The notes: generated from the letters alone by a model not told the origin. 64,000 bases of DNA from Paenibacillus sinopodophylli (GCF_005930355.1 NZ_VDBO01000001.1:1399339-1463338); one strand, 5' to 3'. Counted from the stretch's first letter, positions 17,163 to 27,135 are shown. Translations and numbers: made by a program.

Positions 17163-19454
17163 TTATTCCGAAGTGGAGTTGTCTGGCGTTTCCGCAGAAT
17201 CTGATCCAGACGCGGTATCTGACTGATCCAATTGCTCTTCATCAGAAGACTCTTGATCATCTGCGCCGCCATCCTCAGCAGAATCAACTGCTTGTTGATC
17301 TGCTGGGGTGTCATCACCAGTTGGCGGTGCAAGTACGACATTCAGTACTCTGACGTTATTTAACGTCTCTTGATTCTGTGATACAACGAAGCCTTGTCCC
17401 TCAGGAATGAGACGGATTCCAATGAGTGAGGTAATCTCGAGCGCATCTCGCAGTGAAACGCCAGTTAGATCCGGAACTGATAGCTTTTCTTTCTGCTCAG
17501 TAATCAAATAAATTCGTTGCGTCGGATGAACGACTGATCCTGCCGCAGGAATTTGTTGAAGCACCGTTTTTCCGTTTCCAACAAGCTCGAACGTAATCGC
17601 TTTTGCTTTCAGCTCTGCCTTTGCCTGAGCAACCTGCAACTCGGTTACCTTAGGAACCGTCATCGTAACTTCCTTCGCTGCATTATCTGAATCGGGACCA
17701 TAATTCGGTGCTACGCCCATCTTGCGCAAGCTCTTGAGCACAATTTGCTGGAACGCTGGCGCAGCAACCTTTCCTCCCCCAACAAGCGGGTCATTCGGTT
17801 CGTCAACGACGATATAAACAACGATTTTCGGATTATCGACAGGCGCATATCCGATGAAGGAAACGACAAATTTAGTAGTCGAATAAATGCCTTTTTCAAC
17901 CTTCTGTGCGGTGCCCGTTTTGCCGGCTACACGATAGCCTTCAATGTAGGCGTTCTTGCCGGTTCCCTTTTCCTGATCGGAAACGACCTGCTCCAAATAT
18001 TCGCCTACCTTGCGCGAGGTTTCTTCTGAGATGACCTGCCGAACAACCTTAGGCTCAATCTTCGTAGTCGTCTTTGTAGCAGGGTCTGTTATGCTTTTCA
18101 CAATTTGTGGCTGAAGCAGCTTGCCACCATTAGCGACAGCTGCAACCGCTGCAACCTGTTGGATCGGCGTTACCGTCACAACCCCTTGCCCGAAGGTTGC
18201 CCGCGCTATATCACTCTGCCAACGGAAATTAATCGTACCTGTCAGCTCATTCCCGAGCTGAATGCCCGTTTTCTGTCCAAATCCAAAGTTCTTATAGTAC
18301 TCTCGCAGCTTTTCCTCGCCTACTCTCTCATAACCGAGCTTAACAAAGGCAACGTTGCTTGAATATTTCAAGCCATCAAGAAACGAGATGGTTCCCCAGC
18401 CCCCGCGTTTTATATCACGAATGGGGGTTGGTACGCCTTTAAGCGTAATTTGACCGGATTTATACATTTCCTCAGGATGAAAGACTCCCTCTTCTACCGC
18501 AGCAGCAAGCGTTGCGATCTTGAATGTGGACCCTGGCTCATACAAGGATTTGATCGCATGATTGTAGGAGTTCGCATTGTTTTTCCAATATATGTTCGGA
18601 TCATACTGCGGCATATTCGCCATCGCCAAAATTTCCATCGTATTGGGGTCGGCTGCGATCGCCGTAGCACTCTTAGGCGCATATTTCTTCACAATTTCCT
18701 GCAGCGCTTCCTCCACATAACCCTGAATTTCGCTGTCAATCGTCAATTCAACATTTTGACCGTCCTGCGCTTGCTTCAGCTCAACTTCACCTTCTGCAAG
18801 CTGCACGCGCTTACCGTCCTTCTCGTATTTGATATAGCCATTCTCACCACTTAGCTGCTCATTGAATGAGGCTTCAATCCCCGTCATTGCTTCGCCTTCA
18901 CGATTCAGATAGCCTACTACTTGCGCTGCAAGCGACTTCCTCGGATAATATCGCTTCGAGCTCTCTGCTAGATCGATACCTACTGAGGTTACCTTCTTCT
19001 CTTCAGCCAGCACTTTCCTGAATTCTCGGATCTTATCTGCTGTTGCTTTGTCGATTTGCCAGCCCCCATTGCGGAGCTCACGATTAACGACATAGGTACC
19101 GTCTTCTTTCTTAGCCGATACGTTTTTCTCTAGTTCTTCCTTTGATATGCCAAGAATATCATGCAGGCCATTAACGATATCATCTGCAAGTTCCTCATCA
19201 TTGATCGTCTTAGGATCAATGGATACATTATAAGCGATCGTGTCCATAGCGAGCAGGTTGCCATTGCGATCTGAAATAGTGCCTCGCTTGGCTACCAGTT
19301 CCTCCGCAGTCGACCATCTCACTTTGGCACGTTCATACCATTCTGCACCTTCCACGACCTGCACAATATAGATTCTGGTTATTAAAACAAGAAAAAGGAG
19401 GGTCATGACCCCTCCAAACAGCAGCGTACGCACTCTAATTTTCTTTTTCATCAT
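17163..19454 (-). CDS. pbpB: Class B penicillin-binding protein PBP2B (FtsI homologue)
   Basis: Septal peptidoglycan transpeptidase of the divisome. The 763 residues hold an N-terminal membrane helix (about 10-33), the dimerisation domain starting KRGTISDRNGN, catalytic Ser309 in YEPGSTFKIATL, SSN (KYSSNVAF), KTG (VAGKTGTAQK) and two C-terminal PASTA-like domains (TVPKVTELQVAQAKAELK and LSVPDLTGVSLRDAL). The last 50 residues are a disordered, strongly acidic tail (Asp, Glu, Ser), longer than in the Bacillus protein. It starts 8 bases after ftsL. Confidence 0.96.
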   Translation of the reverse strand: MMKKKIRVRTLLFGGVMTLLFLVLITRIYIVQVVEGAEWYERAKVRWSTAEELVAKRGTISDRNGNLLAMDTIAYNVSIDPKTINDEELADDIVNGLHDILGISKEELEKNVSAKKEDGTYVVNRELRNGGWQIDKATADKIREFRKVLAEEKKVTSVGIDLAESSKRYYPRKSLAAQVVGYLNREGEAMTGIEASFNEQLSGENGYIKYEKDGKRVQLAEGEVELKQAQDGQNVELTIDSEIQGYVEEALQEIVKKYAPKSATAIAADPNTMEILAMANMPQYDPNIYWKNNANSYNHAIKSLYEPGSTFKIATLAAAVEEGVFHPEEMYKSGQITLKGVPTPIRDIKRGGWGTISFLDGLKYSSNVAFVKLGYERVGEEKLREYYKNFGFGQKTGIQLGNELTGTINFRWQSDIARATFGQGVVTVTPIQQVAAVAAVANGGKLLQPQIVKSITDPATKTTTKIEPKVVRQVISEETSRKVGEYLEQVVSDQEKGTGKNAYIEGYRVAGKTGTAQKVEKGIYSTTKFVVSFIGYAPVDNPKIVVYIVVDEPNDPLVGGGKVAAPAFQQIVLKSLRKMGVAPNYGPDSDNAAKEVTMTVPKVTELQVAQAKAELKAKAITFELVGNGKTVLQQIPAAGSVVHPTQRIYLITEQKEKLSVPDLTGVSLRDALEITSLIGIRLIPEGQGFVVSQNQETLNNVRVLNVVLAPPTGDDTPADQQAVDSAEDGGADDQESSDEEQLDQSDTASGSDSAETPDNSTSE

Positions 19455-19462
19455 CGATCACC

Positions 19463-19864
19463 CTATTCACTCAATGCCGATTTTATTTCATCATCGCCTG
19501 TATTTACCGTTATTCCGCCTTCAGTCGAGCTTACCATGCCCTGTGACTCTGCCAGCTTGCGAATACGTTCAGGATCGTTAAGCATCTCTACCTGCTTCTT
19601 CAAATCTTCCATTTCTACATTCAAGGTCTGATACTCACTGTTCAGCTTCTTGATATCCAGATTCATATCGTAGATTTGAGCGTACCTAAAGATAATGACA
19701 CCAGCGACTACAACACACATTAGTACAGTGAACATATACAATAGCTTCTCTTGGACCGGCAATGACTTGCGAGTTTTTACAAGTCGTTTTGTTTCTTTAA
19801 TTGCAGGTTGTTGATCCTGCTTTCGCTTAGGTTGCAGCGCTAGATTGCCATTCACGTACGCCAA
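19463..19864 (-). CDS. ftsL: Cell division protein FtsL
   Basis: Small bitopic divisome protein that forms a complex with DivIC and DivIB and activates septal wall synthesis. The 133 residues have a basic cytoplasmic tail, one membrane helix (about 42-61, LLYMFTVLMCVVVAGVIIF) and a periplasm-side coiled coil (LDIKKLNSEYQTLNVEMEDLKKQVEML) ending in the typical DPERIRKLAESQGM. The start is TTG after GAGGGGGA. It sits between rsmH and pbpB as in Bacillus. Confidence 0.93.
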   Translation of the reverse strand: MAYVNGNLALQPKRKQDQQPAIKETKRLVKTRKSLPVQEKLLYMFTVLMCVVVAGVIIFRYAQIYDMNLDIKKLNSEYQTLNVEMEDLKKQVEMLNDPERIRKLAESQGMVSSTEGGITVNTGDDEIKSALSE

Positions 19865-19878
19865 TTTAAATCCCCCTC

Positions 19879-20829
19879 TTACAATTTTTCTGCCACTCTA
19901 AGCTTTGCCGATCTTGCACGCGGATTTAGCTCAAGCTCTCTCTCCGATGGAAGAATCGGCTTGCGGTTTACTAATTTCACGGAGCCGTTGTTCCCGCATA
20001 CGCATAACGGAAAATCAGGCGGGCATGTGCATTTCTCTACAAACTTGGCAAACATCTGCTTGCAAATGCGATCCTCCAGCGAATGAAACGTAATAACGGA
20101 TGCGCGTCCGCCAGGTTTCAAGCAGCGAATCGTTTGTTCCAGCGCTTCTTCCTCTGCTCCAAGCTCATCGTTTACTGCAATACGAAGCGCTTGGAAAGAC
20201 CGTTTGGCTGGGTGTCCGCCGGTTCGCCTCGTAGCGGCCGGAATGGATACTTTAATGAGCTCTGCGAGTTCGCCTGTCTTCTCTATCGGTGACTTTTCAC
20301 GTGCTTTTACAATGTTTCTTGCGATCGAGCGTGCGAACTTCTCTTCACCATACCGATCAAGGATACGTGAGAGATCCCGTTCTTCCCATGTGTTCACAAT
20401 TTCGTAAGCGGTTAGATCTCCCTCACGGTCCATACGCATGTCAAGCGGCGCATCATGATTGTAACTGAACCCACGCTCTGCCTCGTCCAGCTGCGGGCTT
20501 GATACACCCAAGTCGAACAGAATGCCGTCCACCTGCGGGACCCCGTCCTGCATAGGCACATCACAACCTCTTAACTCCTGCTCCAAATCACGGAAATTAC
20601 TTCTTACCAGCGTTACTTTATCCATATAAGGTGCAAGCCTAATGCGAGCATTATCCAGCGCCGAATCATCCTGGTCGAATGCGATTAACCGACCTCCTTC
20701 GCCCAAACGGGACGCGATAAGCTCACTATGCCCCGCCCCTCCAAGCGTACAATCAACGTAGATACCATCTGGCTTAATAGCCAAACCGTCAACCGCTTCT
20801 TCCAAAAGCACTGTAATATGCTGAAACAC
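19879..20829 (-). CDS. rsmH: 16S rRNA m4C1402 methyltransferase RsmH (MraW)
   Basis: SAM-dependent methyltransferase modifying the ribosomal P-site region. The 316 residues show [13 protein letters not shown], the SAM motif [20 protein letters not shown], the [19 protein letters not shown] signature, and [18 protein letters not shown] with [10 protein letters not shown]. The start is GTG, preceded by GGGAGGGC. It follows mraZ by 30 bases, as almost everywhere in bacteria. Confidence 0.98.
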   Translation of the reverse strand: MFQHITVLLEEAVDGLAIKPDGIYVDCTLGGAGHSELIASRLGEGGRLIAFDQDDSALDNARIRLAPYMDKVTLVRSNFRDLEQELRGCDVPMQDGVPQVDGILFDLGVSSPQLDEAERGFSYNHDAPLDMRMDREGDLTAYEIVNTWEERDLSRILDRYGEEKFARSIARNIVKAREKSPIEKTGELAELIKVSIPAATRRTGGHPAKRSFQALRIAVNDELGAEEEALEQTIRCLKPGGRASVITFHSLEDRICKQMFAKFVEKCTCPPDFPLCVCGNNGSVKLVNRKPILPSERELELNPRARSAKLRVAEKL

Positions 20830-20859
20830 GCCTTAGCCCTCCCATTCTTGTTGTCTATT

Positions 20860-21297
20860 CTAGAAGTTGAAATCGAAATCAACGAGTTTCTCTGCAATTT
20901 CGTTAAAGGTTTGCTCTGATTGTTCGTAATAACCGTCCCAAGTCTGCTTGCTCCAAATCTCAACACGACTGGAAACGCCAAGCACCATGCAATCTTTGTC
21001 CAGCTTTGCGTATTCACGCAAATGGCCAGGTATATTTACCCTTCCCTGTTTATCAAGCTCGCATTCCGTCGCCCCGGAGAAGAAAAACCGGGTGAATGCG
21101 CGTGCGTCTGATTTCATTAGCGGCAGCGTCTTCAGCTTTTGCTCTAAGACACTCCACTCGCTCATGGGATATACGAATAAGCAATTGTCCAAACCGCGGG
21201 TTGCAATAAACGAGGTGCCAAGTGATTCACGGAACTTCGAAGGTATGATGATTCGGCCTTTCTCATCAATGCTATGTTGATATTCACCCATAAACAT
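20860..21297 (-). CDS. mraZ: Transcriptional regulator MraZ
   Basis: AbrB-like double-psi/swapped-hairpin DNA-binding protein that forms rings and represses the dcw cluster through repeated boxes in its own promoter. The 145 residues contain two copies of the DNA-binding signature: [20 protein letters not shown] near the start and [19 protein letters not shown] in the middle. It heads the cluster, and the matching operator lies 19-55 bases upstream of its ATG. Confidence 0.98.
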   Translation of the reverse strand: MFMGEYQHSIDEKGRIIIPSKFRESLGTSFIATRGLDNCLFVYPMSEWSVLEQKLKTLPLMKSDARAFTRFFFSGATECELDKQGRVNIPGHLREYAKLDKDCMVLGVSSRVEIWSKQTWDGYYEQSEQTFNEIAEKLVDFDFNF

Positions 21298-21315
21298 GAC
21301 TTTGAACCACCCCTT

Positions 21316-21352
21316 CCCCCAAGTTCACCACTTTGCCCCACTTTTCCCCACT
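21316..21352 (-). promoter_or_regulatory. MraZ operator: four boxes at 10 bp period
   Basis: Minus strand AGTGGGG (21346-21352), AGTGGGG (21336-21342), AGTGGTG (21326-21332) and TTGGGGG (21316-21322) are spaced exactly 10 bases apart. Published MraZ sites in E. coli are TGGGN repeats with 5-base spacers, that is the same 10 bp period. The last boxes approach the mraZ ribosome site, so binding would cover the promoter-proximal leader. I could not place a convincing -35/-10 pair. Confidence 0.85.
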
Positions 21353-21379
21353 AAGATACAATAGTTCGCCACCTAAAAT

Positions 21380-21408
21380 AAAAATCCTGCTCCATGAGCA
21401 GGATTTTT
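21380..21408. terminator. Symmetrical terminator between DUF4349 gene and mraZ
   Basis: AAAAATCCTGCTC and GAGCAGGATTTTT flank a 3-base loop. T-runs occur on both strands. It ends transcription of the DUF4349 gene (minus) and insulates the dcw cluster. Confidence 0.9.
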
Positions 21409-21458
21409 CAGAAATATTTCATAGTATTAATGAATATTAATGTTCCAAACAAGCATAC

Positions 21459-22445
21459 TTACTCATCTGCTCCACGATCAGTCGGCTTTTCAACTGAGTT
21501 GCGTTTCCTGCTGCGGTTTAGCCATAGAAGAGGAATACCAACAATTGCAAGCAGCACGAGTACGGGAACTGCACCTGCCAAGACGACTAGCAGAAGATTA
21601 ATCCCCTCCCAAACGACCTTCGTGCTGCTAGCAATTGCATCAGACATCCGACCGCCTAAGCCCCGCTTTTCCGTACGAGCTTCGGTTAAATGCTGATCCG
21701 TCTGGTACATACGCAGCTCAACGGTTGAGAAAGCCACATTGTTATCGAGATATCGAATACGACCCTTAATCCGTTCGATCTCTTCTTGTACAACAGAGAG
21801 CTGCTCCGAGAATTTCAACAATTCTTCTGCTTTGACTGCTTTATCCATCATCGAGAGAAGTCTGGCTTCAACCAATTGTCTCGCCTTGAGCCTCGAAGCA
21901 AGGTCAACATACTCCTCAGAAACGTCCTTGCCGCCGATATTTCTTTCGAAGCTGTTATGCTTAATTTGCTCGATGCGATCAATAAACGGCATGAACCCCG
22001 CAGCCGGGACTTTGATCGTATAGCTTGAACCAATTTCACCCTCATGCTTCGTGTCCTGAAATTGCAAGATATAGCCACCGCTTTGATGGATGGCATTGCG
22101 TAACGAGGTTGCCGCCACATCCAATTGTTCAACTTGCATGCTTAACGTGGCTGTATATATGATTTTCTGGTTTAAACCGTTCAGATCAGCAGCTGTATCA
22201 GCTGTTAATCCTCCACCTGCCCCATCACTAGAACCAGCTTCACCGCTCTGAATCGCTGGCGCTTCCTGTTCTGCTGATGTAATCGCTGCCTCATTTTCCG
22301 TTAAATGGAATGAATCGCCTTTAGAATCTGACAGCGCTTCAAAAGAAGCGGTATTGCTGTTCGAGCTAGCACAGCCCGCAATCACGATTAATGCCATCAG
22401 CATAACGAATAAACTGCTAACGATCCTGCTGCTTTTTCTGTTCAT
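21459..22445 (-). CDS. DUF4349 lipoprotein
   Basis: A 328-residue predicted lipoprotein. The signal peptide ends in the lipobox VIAGC at Cys25. The middle part (KIIYTATLSMQVEQLDVAATSL through YVDLASRLKARQLVEARLL and a coiled coil) is the DUF4349 domain, and a C-terminal membrane helix (about 288-312) precedes a basic tail, so the protein is anchored at both ends. The molecular function of the family is not known. It is monocistronic, with its own terminator downstream. Confidence 0.85.
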   Translation of the reverse strand: MNRKSSRIVSSLFVMLMALIVIAGCASSNSNTASFEALSDSKGDSFHLTENEAAITSAEQEAPAIQSGEAGSSDGAGGGLTADTAADLNGLNQKIIYTATLSMQVEQLDVAATSLRNAIHQSGGYILQFQDTKHEGEIGSSYTIKVPAAGFMPFIDRIEQIKHNSFERNIGGKDVSEEYVDLASRLKARQLVEARLLSMMDKAVKAEELLKFSEQLSVVQEEIERIKGRIRYLDNNVAFSTVELRMYQTDQHLTEARTEKRGLGGRMSDAIASSTKVVWEGINLLLVVLAGAVPVLVLLAIVGIPLLWLNRSRKRNSVEKPTDRGADE

Positions 22446-22620
22446 TTCAAAACCCCCTTCTCTTTATTACCTTTCAGACGGCAGTTGGGAATAAAAGGTT
22501 ACACTATTATTTCACTATGTAAGAAGAAACACCTGGCGACGTCCTTTCTAAAAATCCATCGTTTCAGCAAATCGTGTTGAAAAAATATGAGCTCGCCCCT
22601 CAACTTCCTTATACGTGAAC

Positions 22621-22649
22621 AAAAAAAAGCCGCGAATGCTCGCGGCTTC
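22621..22649 (-). terminator. Terminator of the bshC-ahcY unit
   Basis: Minus strand AAGCCGCG-AGCATT-CGCGGCTT followed by a run of eight or more T, 10 bases after the ahcY stop. Confidence 0.92.
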
Positions 22650-22659
22650 TCTCTATCCG

Positions 22660-23925
22660 TTATTCTGTTTCTTTCCAACTGTCCAAATAAGTCTTCTGCT
22701 CTTCTGTCAAGTGATCAATCCCGAATCCAAGCGACTGCAGCTTCAATCTCGCTACCTGCTCATCCAGCTCATAAGGAACATTGACCACTTTGCTTCCAAT
22801 TTCCTTATATTGCTCGTTCACATATCTGAGCGCGACTGCTTGCAGCGCGAATGTCATGTCCATGATCTCTGCAGGATGACCGTCGCCAGCCGCCAGATTA
22901 ACCAATCTTCCTTCTGCCAGCAAGTAGATGCTCCGACCATCATTCAGCTTATATTCCTCAATGTTACGTCTAACGGTACGTACACTTGACGACAAAGCAG
23001 CCAGCTCCGGCTTGTTCGCTTCTACATCGAAATGTCCGGCGTTGGAAATAATCGCTCCGTCTTTCATCACTTCGTAGTGCTCACCGCGGATGACATCCCG
23101 ATTGCCTGTAACCGTAACGAAAAACTCGCCAACCTTTGCCGCTTCCAGCATGGGCATTACAGCAAAGCCGTCCATATACGCTTCCACAGCTTTAATCGCA
23201 TCTATTTCTGTAACGACAACATTAGCGCCAAGACCCTTGGCACGCATCGCTACCCCTTTGCCACACCAGCCGTAGCCAACAACAACGACTGTTTTGCCGG
23301 CAACCATCAGGTTTGTCGTGCGATTAATACCATCCCATACCGATTGACCTGTACCATAACGATTATCAAACAGATGCTTACAGTAAGCATCGTTAACAGC
23401 AACCATCGGGAACCTCAAAGAACCGTCCTTCTCCATCGCTTTCAGACGAATGATGCCCGTTGTCGTTTCTTCGGCTCCGCCGCGAAGGTTCTCACCGTAC
23501 TCCGGATGTTCTGAATTAAGAATGGTTGCCAGATCGCCGCCGTCGTCGATGATCAAATCCGGCTTCCATTCTAACGCTTTGACGTTAAGCGCCTTAAACT
23601 CTTCTGGACTCGGATTGTATTTGGCGTATACCGTAATGCCATCTTCAACAAGCGCTGCACATACATCATCCTGTGTGGATAATGGATTGCTGCCTGTAAT
23701 GGTAACTTCAGCGCCACCCGCTTTAACCACCTTTGCCAAATAAGCTGTTTTGGCTTCTAGATGAAGGGCGATTGTAACCTTTAGTCCTTTAAAAGGCTGA
23801 TCTTGCTCGAATTGCTTGCGTATCGTGTTTAACACAGGCATATGTGCGGCCACCCAGTCGATTTTCAAGCGACCTTCTGGTGCCAATGATAAGTCGGCAA
23901 TGATGCTTTTGTTAGCTGTGGTCAT
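22660..23925 (-). CDS. ahcY: Adenosylhomocysteinase (SAH hydrolase)
   Basis: NAD-dependent enzyme that cleaves S-adenosylhomocysteine to homocysteine and adenosine, recycling the product of SAM-dependent methylation. Motifs include [50 protein letters not shown], the Rossmann NAD site [18 protein letters not shown] and [11 protein letters not shown] start at ATG 23925 (MTTANKS), which has AAGGAGG 8 bases upstream; the frame extends to 23946. At 421 residues it is the short form lacking the eukaryote/proteobacterial insertion. Many Bacillales use the Pfs/LuxS route instead, so its presence is notable. It follows bshC by 21 bases. Confidence 0.96.
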   Translation of the reverse strand: MTTANKSIIADLSLAPEGRLKIDWVAAHMPVLNTIRKQFEQDQPFKGLKVTIALHLEAKTAYLAKVVKAGGAEVTITGSNPLSTQDDVCAALVEDGITVYAKYNPSPEEFKALNVKALEWKPDLIIDDGGDLATILNSEHPEYGENLRGGAEETTTGIIRLKAMEKDGSLRFPMVAVNDAYCKHLFDNRYGTGQSVWDGINRTTNLMVAGKTVVVVGYGWCGKGVAMRAKGLGANVVVTEIDAIKAVEAYMDGFAVMPMLEAAKVGEFFVTVTGNRDVIRGEHYEVMKDGAIISNAGHFDVEANKPELAALSSSVRTVRRNIEEYKLNDGRSIYLLAEGRLVNLAAGDGHPAEIMDMTFALQAVALRYVNEQYKEIGSKVVNVPYELDEQVARLKLQSLGFGIDHLTEEQKTYLDSWKETE

Positions 23926-23946
23926 GTGATGTCCTCCTTGAATCAA

Positions 23947-25584
23947 TTATAAATATACAATTTCATGTCCGCCCGTACGGCTGTAAGGTGCTTCCAAAAG
24001 CTTCTCAAGCCAGCTTAGGCTATAACGGTTCCAATACGCTGTCATATTGAGTACGCGTTCCTGCGGTTTGCCTAAAGGCTTAATGGATAGATGAATCCGG
24101 TCCAGCTGTCTTGTCGAAGCTTCGAACTGCTTATTGAACGCATCGACCGTTTTCGCAGACATATAGTTGATTTGCTCGATTATTTTCTGGAGATTCGTAT
24201 CCCCAAGCTTGGCAAGTGAAGGCTGGACAGACGTTGCAAGCGCGAGCAGCGGTTTATATTGCTCCTCGAACGATTCTCTCGCTTCCGCGAACTGCTCTTC
24301 AATTGACAAGCCATCCTGCTGCTTCAGCCATTGCCCTTTGCGCTCCTCGAAGCAGGTCATCACATCGCCGAATGAAAGCTCATATTTGTCCATATGCTTG
24401 GCAACCGTTCCTTCGATCAATGAATAGGACATCCTTGGAACGATGATCGGCATCTCCATGCCGAGTGTTCGGAATGCCTCACCCGTCAACGCCCAATAAG
24501 CGATCTCACCTGGACCTAATACGGTTGCTAACACGGGGAACAAGTAATCCTGCATGATCGGTCTTGTTAATACATTATTACTAAGCCGCGTCGGCTGTTC
24601 CTCAGCAACGGAGAGCAGCTCCGACTTTGTCAATGAAAGCAGCCCTTTACGATCTTGAAAAACATCATCTTTCTTGTGCAGCAGCGTTCTTTCCTCGCCG
24701 TTCGCCGTATTGAAAATAAACAAATTCGCACTGCCAGACGTAACATCTGCCTGCAAAGCATAGCCAAGCTCCTTGATCTGACCAGCGGAATATTGATAGG
24801 ACCGCTCCAATTCGTCATTCCGCTCAATGATGGTTTTGAACATCGGCGCTTCCAGTTGACGAATCTCTGCATCATCCGCATCAAGCAGAACGAGGCCGTG
24901 CTTCCCGAACAGATGACTAAGTATGGACGCAAAGAAATCAGATAACGACCGGGCTCTGCGAGACATCTGCCGCAGCTCCTCCAGCATAACAGGCTTAAAC
25001 TCTGACGAAGGCAGTGCCTGCTCAAGTTCTTCAAGCAGCTGATCCCATTTGTCATCCTCTATCCGAGTACGGCTGACCGAAGTGCGTCCACCATCGGGCC
25101 TTGCAGCAGACAGCTTGCGCAGCTCCTGTTCGGTCGTAATCACATAAGCGTGATTGGCCTCATCCCAATCATGGTCCTCTCCTGCAATCCAGAACACAGG
25201 AACGACGGTTTGACCTAGCTGCTTGCTAGCTGATTTGGCTGCTCCAATAATAGACACAGCCTTATGGATGACAAGTAAAGGCCCCGTCCATAGCCCCGCT
25301 TGCTGTCCGCCTACGACAACAGGAGCACCGCTTGCTATTGCCGCGATGGAATCAAACACTTCCGGTGCAGCATGGGCTGCTTCGTTATAGGCACGCAGCA
25401 CACGAGCCAATTGGGCAGCGTCTGCTCTCTTGGAGCTGTTTTGCCCCAATTGCTTCAACCTAGTTTCCCAGTCTTCTTCCGCTCCCGCATGATAGCCGTA
25501 TAAGGCTGCAACGCGTTCATCTTCACGACGTATATAAGCCTCTGTCAAAGGCTGAGCGCTTGGCAATGAATACGATTCTTCTCT
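23947..25584 (-). CDS. bshC: Putative cysteine ligase BshC (bacillithiol synthesis)
   Basis: Last step of bacillithiol synthesis: adds cysteine to glucosaminyl-malate. The family signatures VVVGGQQAGLWTGPLLVIHK, VPVFWIAGEDHDWDEANHAYV, LSNNVLTRPIMQDYLFPVLA and GPGEIAYWALTGEAF are all present, with the coiled-coil C-terminal region. I start at ATG 25584 (MREESYSLP), giving 545 residues, the family length; the frame reads to 25722 but that part has no family match and spans the promoter. It shares a transcript with ahcY. Confidence 0.95.
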   Translation of the reverse strand, partial: REESYSLPSAQPLTEAYIRREDERVAALYGYHAGAEEDWETRLKQLGQNSSKRADAAQLARVLRAYNEAAHAAPEVFDSIAAIASGAPVVVGGQQAGLWTGPLLVIHKAVSIIGAAKSASKQLGQTVVPVFWIAGEDHDWDEANHAYVITTEQELRKLSAARPDGGRTSVSRTRIEDDKWDQLLEELEQALPSSEFKPVMLEELRQMSRRARSLSDFFASILSHLFGKHGLVLLDADDAEIRQLEAPMFKTIIERNDELERSYQYSAGQIKELGYALQADVTSGSANLFIFNTANGEERTLLHKKDDVFQDRKGLLSLTKSELLSVAEEQPTRLSNNVLTRPIMQDYLFPVLATVLGPGEIAYWALTGEAFRTLGMEMPIIVPRMSYSLIEGTVAKHMDKYELSFGDVMTCFEERKGQWLKQQDGLSIEEQFAEARESFEEQYKPLLALATSVQPSLAKLGDTNLQKIIEQINYMSAKTVDAFNKQFEASTRQLDRIHLSIKPLGKPQERVLNMTAYWNRYSLSWLEKLLEAPYSRTGGHEIVYL

Positions 25585-25655
25585 CATAGCGCAGCCTGTA
25601 ACCTCCCGTATAAATGTCGCCAATGCGACTTCATATGAATTAACGTAACGGTACA

Positions 25656-25685
25656 ATTGTACACAAAGGAGAAGCCGTCCGTCAA
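25656..25685 (-). promoter_or_regulatory. Sigma-A promoter of bshC-ahcY
   Basis: Minus strand TTGACG (25680-25685), an 18-base spacer and TACAAT (25656-25661). It follows directly after the terminator of the upstream panE-DUF3397 unit and lies about 70 bases before bshC. Confidence 0.7.
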
Positions 25686-25686
25686 A

Positions 25687-25713
25687 AGAAAAACACCTCT
25701 TTCTGGAAGAGGC
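25687..25713 (-). terminator. Terminator of panE-DUF3397
   Basis: Minus strand CCTCTT-CCAGA-AAGAGG followed by TGTTTTTCTTTT. It is immediately upstream of the bshC promoter. Confidence 0.85.
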
Positions 25714-25734
25714 GCACGGCACATCTTATTTCTG

Positions 25735-26130
25735 TTATGCGGTGAACATTAATTTGCCAATTCCGATACACATAAAGAGTATGTAAAGCAAACTCATCGT
25801 AAAAAAACTCAGCCGCCAAATGGTCCGGAATATCTTCTTGCCATCCACCTTGCCCCGTTTGCGGAACTGAGCATTGCCGAGCAGCCCGCCACCTATAATC
25901 ATAAACAACAGAATACCGTATAGGCCGAACTGACTGTTGAAAAGCCTATCGAACAGAACGGCTACGCAGCCGATCAATAATGCCGTTGTAATATCCATGG
26001 CCATTCGGAACGCTTTCTTGCGGTCTTGGACGTAAGCCCCATAACCAAATAAGATGATTGCGAAAGGTATGATTGGAATAACGGCCAAATAAGCATATAC
26101 ATGCTTAACACTCTGCCAGATCATGTCCAT
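25735..26130 (-). CDS. DUF3397 membrane protein
   Basis: A 131-residue protein with four predicted membrane helices: AYLAVIPIIPFAIILFGYGAY, ALLIGCVAVLFDRLF, GILLFMIIGGGLLG and FFTMSLLYILFMCIGIG. It matches the general build of DUF3397 proteins found next to panE and bshC in Bacillales. Function unknown. It starts 6 bases after the panE stop. Confidence 0.8.
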   Translation of the reverse strand: MDMIWQSVKHVYAYLAVIPIIPFAIILFGYGAYVQDRKKAFRMAMDITTALLIGCVAVLFDRLFNSQFGLYGILLFMIIGGGLLGNAQFRKRGKVDGKKIFRTIWRLSFFTMSLLYILFMCIGIGKLMFTA

Positions 26131-26136
26131 CTTGCT

Positions 26137-27135
26137 TCACTCCTCCATATTCGGCTTCGGATGCAGCGTTTTCACAAGTGCAATCACTGCTTCGTTTAGC
26201 GGCGCCCGCTGCCCAAGTTTCCTGGCTAGCATGACAACACCTCCATTAATAGCATCAATTTCTGTCGCTCTTCTACCTCGAATATCACTCAGCATAGAGG
26301 AAACATTGCGGCTTGTATTGCGGCATACATCTATAATCGTCTGCCAGCTGTCCTGCTGCGGAAGCATCCCAGCCTGGATGAGAACTTGCTCCGTCTCCGC
26401 ATGCAGCGCACGCATGAACTGCTCGCGCGAGGGATGCAGCGGCAATTGGCCATTCTCTACATCAAATATAGCGGTCAGCGGATTAATGACCGCATTAATA
26501 AGCAGCTTGTTATACATACGATTATCCCAGTTATTCGACAGAAAAGTGGCAAATCCTGCCGATTCCAGTATAGAAACCAATATTTCTAGTGACTTATCTT
26601 CAAAAATGTCTCGTTTCCGTCCATTTGCTGTCCATTCCCCGATCCAGAGCTCACCCTTGCCTGTGTGCTCAACCGTATGGCCGTCCAACCGTTTCGCTCC
26701 TTCGGTTACAGTAACAGCATATAACGGAATGCTGGGCAATCTTTCCATGATGCGCTCCAGATGGCCTATACCGTTCTGTAAACAAACAATCGCAGTTCCA
26801 TCCCTTCCACGACTTGTTGCCAACTTCTGAAGCAGTGATAGAAGCTGCTCATTCACATCTGTTTGCTTCACCGCTACTATAATCCAGCGCGTACCGCGTT
26901 CGCTTCGTCTTGGCAATATTGAATGGCTGCGCTCAGCTTCGAGCGCCGATGCACCAAGAACCGCAACACTCCGCTCTCCGCCTTCTCCCAGCTCCCGCAG
27001 CGTAACACCCTTCTCGGTCAGAAGAGCCGCCTGCTCACTGCTGCGCGTCCAAATGGTCACAACTCCGCCTGCATCAGCCAGCTTTGCACCGAATAAAAGT
27101 CCGAGCGAGCCTCCGCCAATAACATCGATTTGCAC
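26137..27135 (-). CDS. panE: 2-dehydropantoate 2-reductase
   Basis: NADPH-dependent ketopantoate reductase of pantothenate and CoA synthesis. The N terminus VQIDVIGGGSLGLLFGAKLA is the dinucleotide fold; VAVKQTDV, CLQNGIGH and NKLLINAVINPLTAIFDVENG (catalytic Lys and Asn-rich helix) follow. I take the GTG at 27133-27135, which has AAGGGGAG 6 bases upstream, over the longer frame to 27168. Length is 332 residues, somewhat above the usual 300 owing to insertions near 75-90 and 185-200. Confidence 0.9.
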   Translation of the reverse strand: MQIDVIGGGSLGLLFGAKLADAGGVVTIWTRSSEQAALLTEKGVTLRELGEGGERSVAVLGASALEAERSHSILPRRSERGTRWIIVAVKQTDVNEQLLSLLQKLATSRGRDGTAIVCLQNGIGHLERIMERLPSIPLYAVTVTEGAKRLDGHTVEHTGKGELWIGEWTANGRKRDIFEDKSLEILVSILESAGFATFLSNNWDNRMYNKLLINAVINPLTAIFDVENGQLPLHPSREQFMRALHAETEQVLIQAGMLPQQDSWQTIIDVCRNTSRNVSSMLSDIRGRRATEIDAINGGVVMLARKLGQRAPLNEAVIALVKTLHPKPNMEE

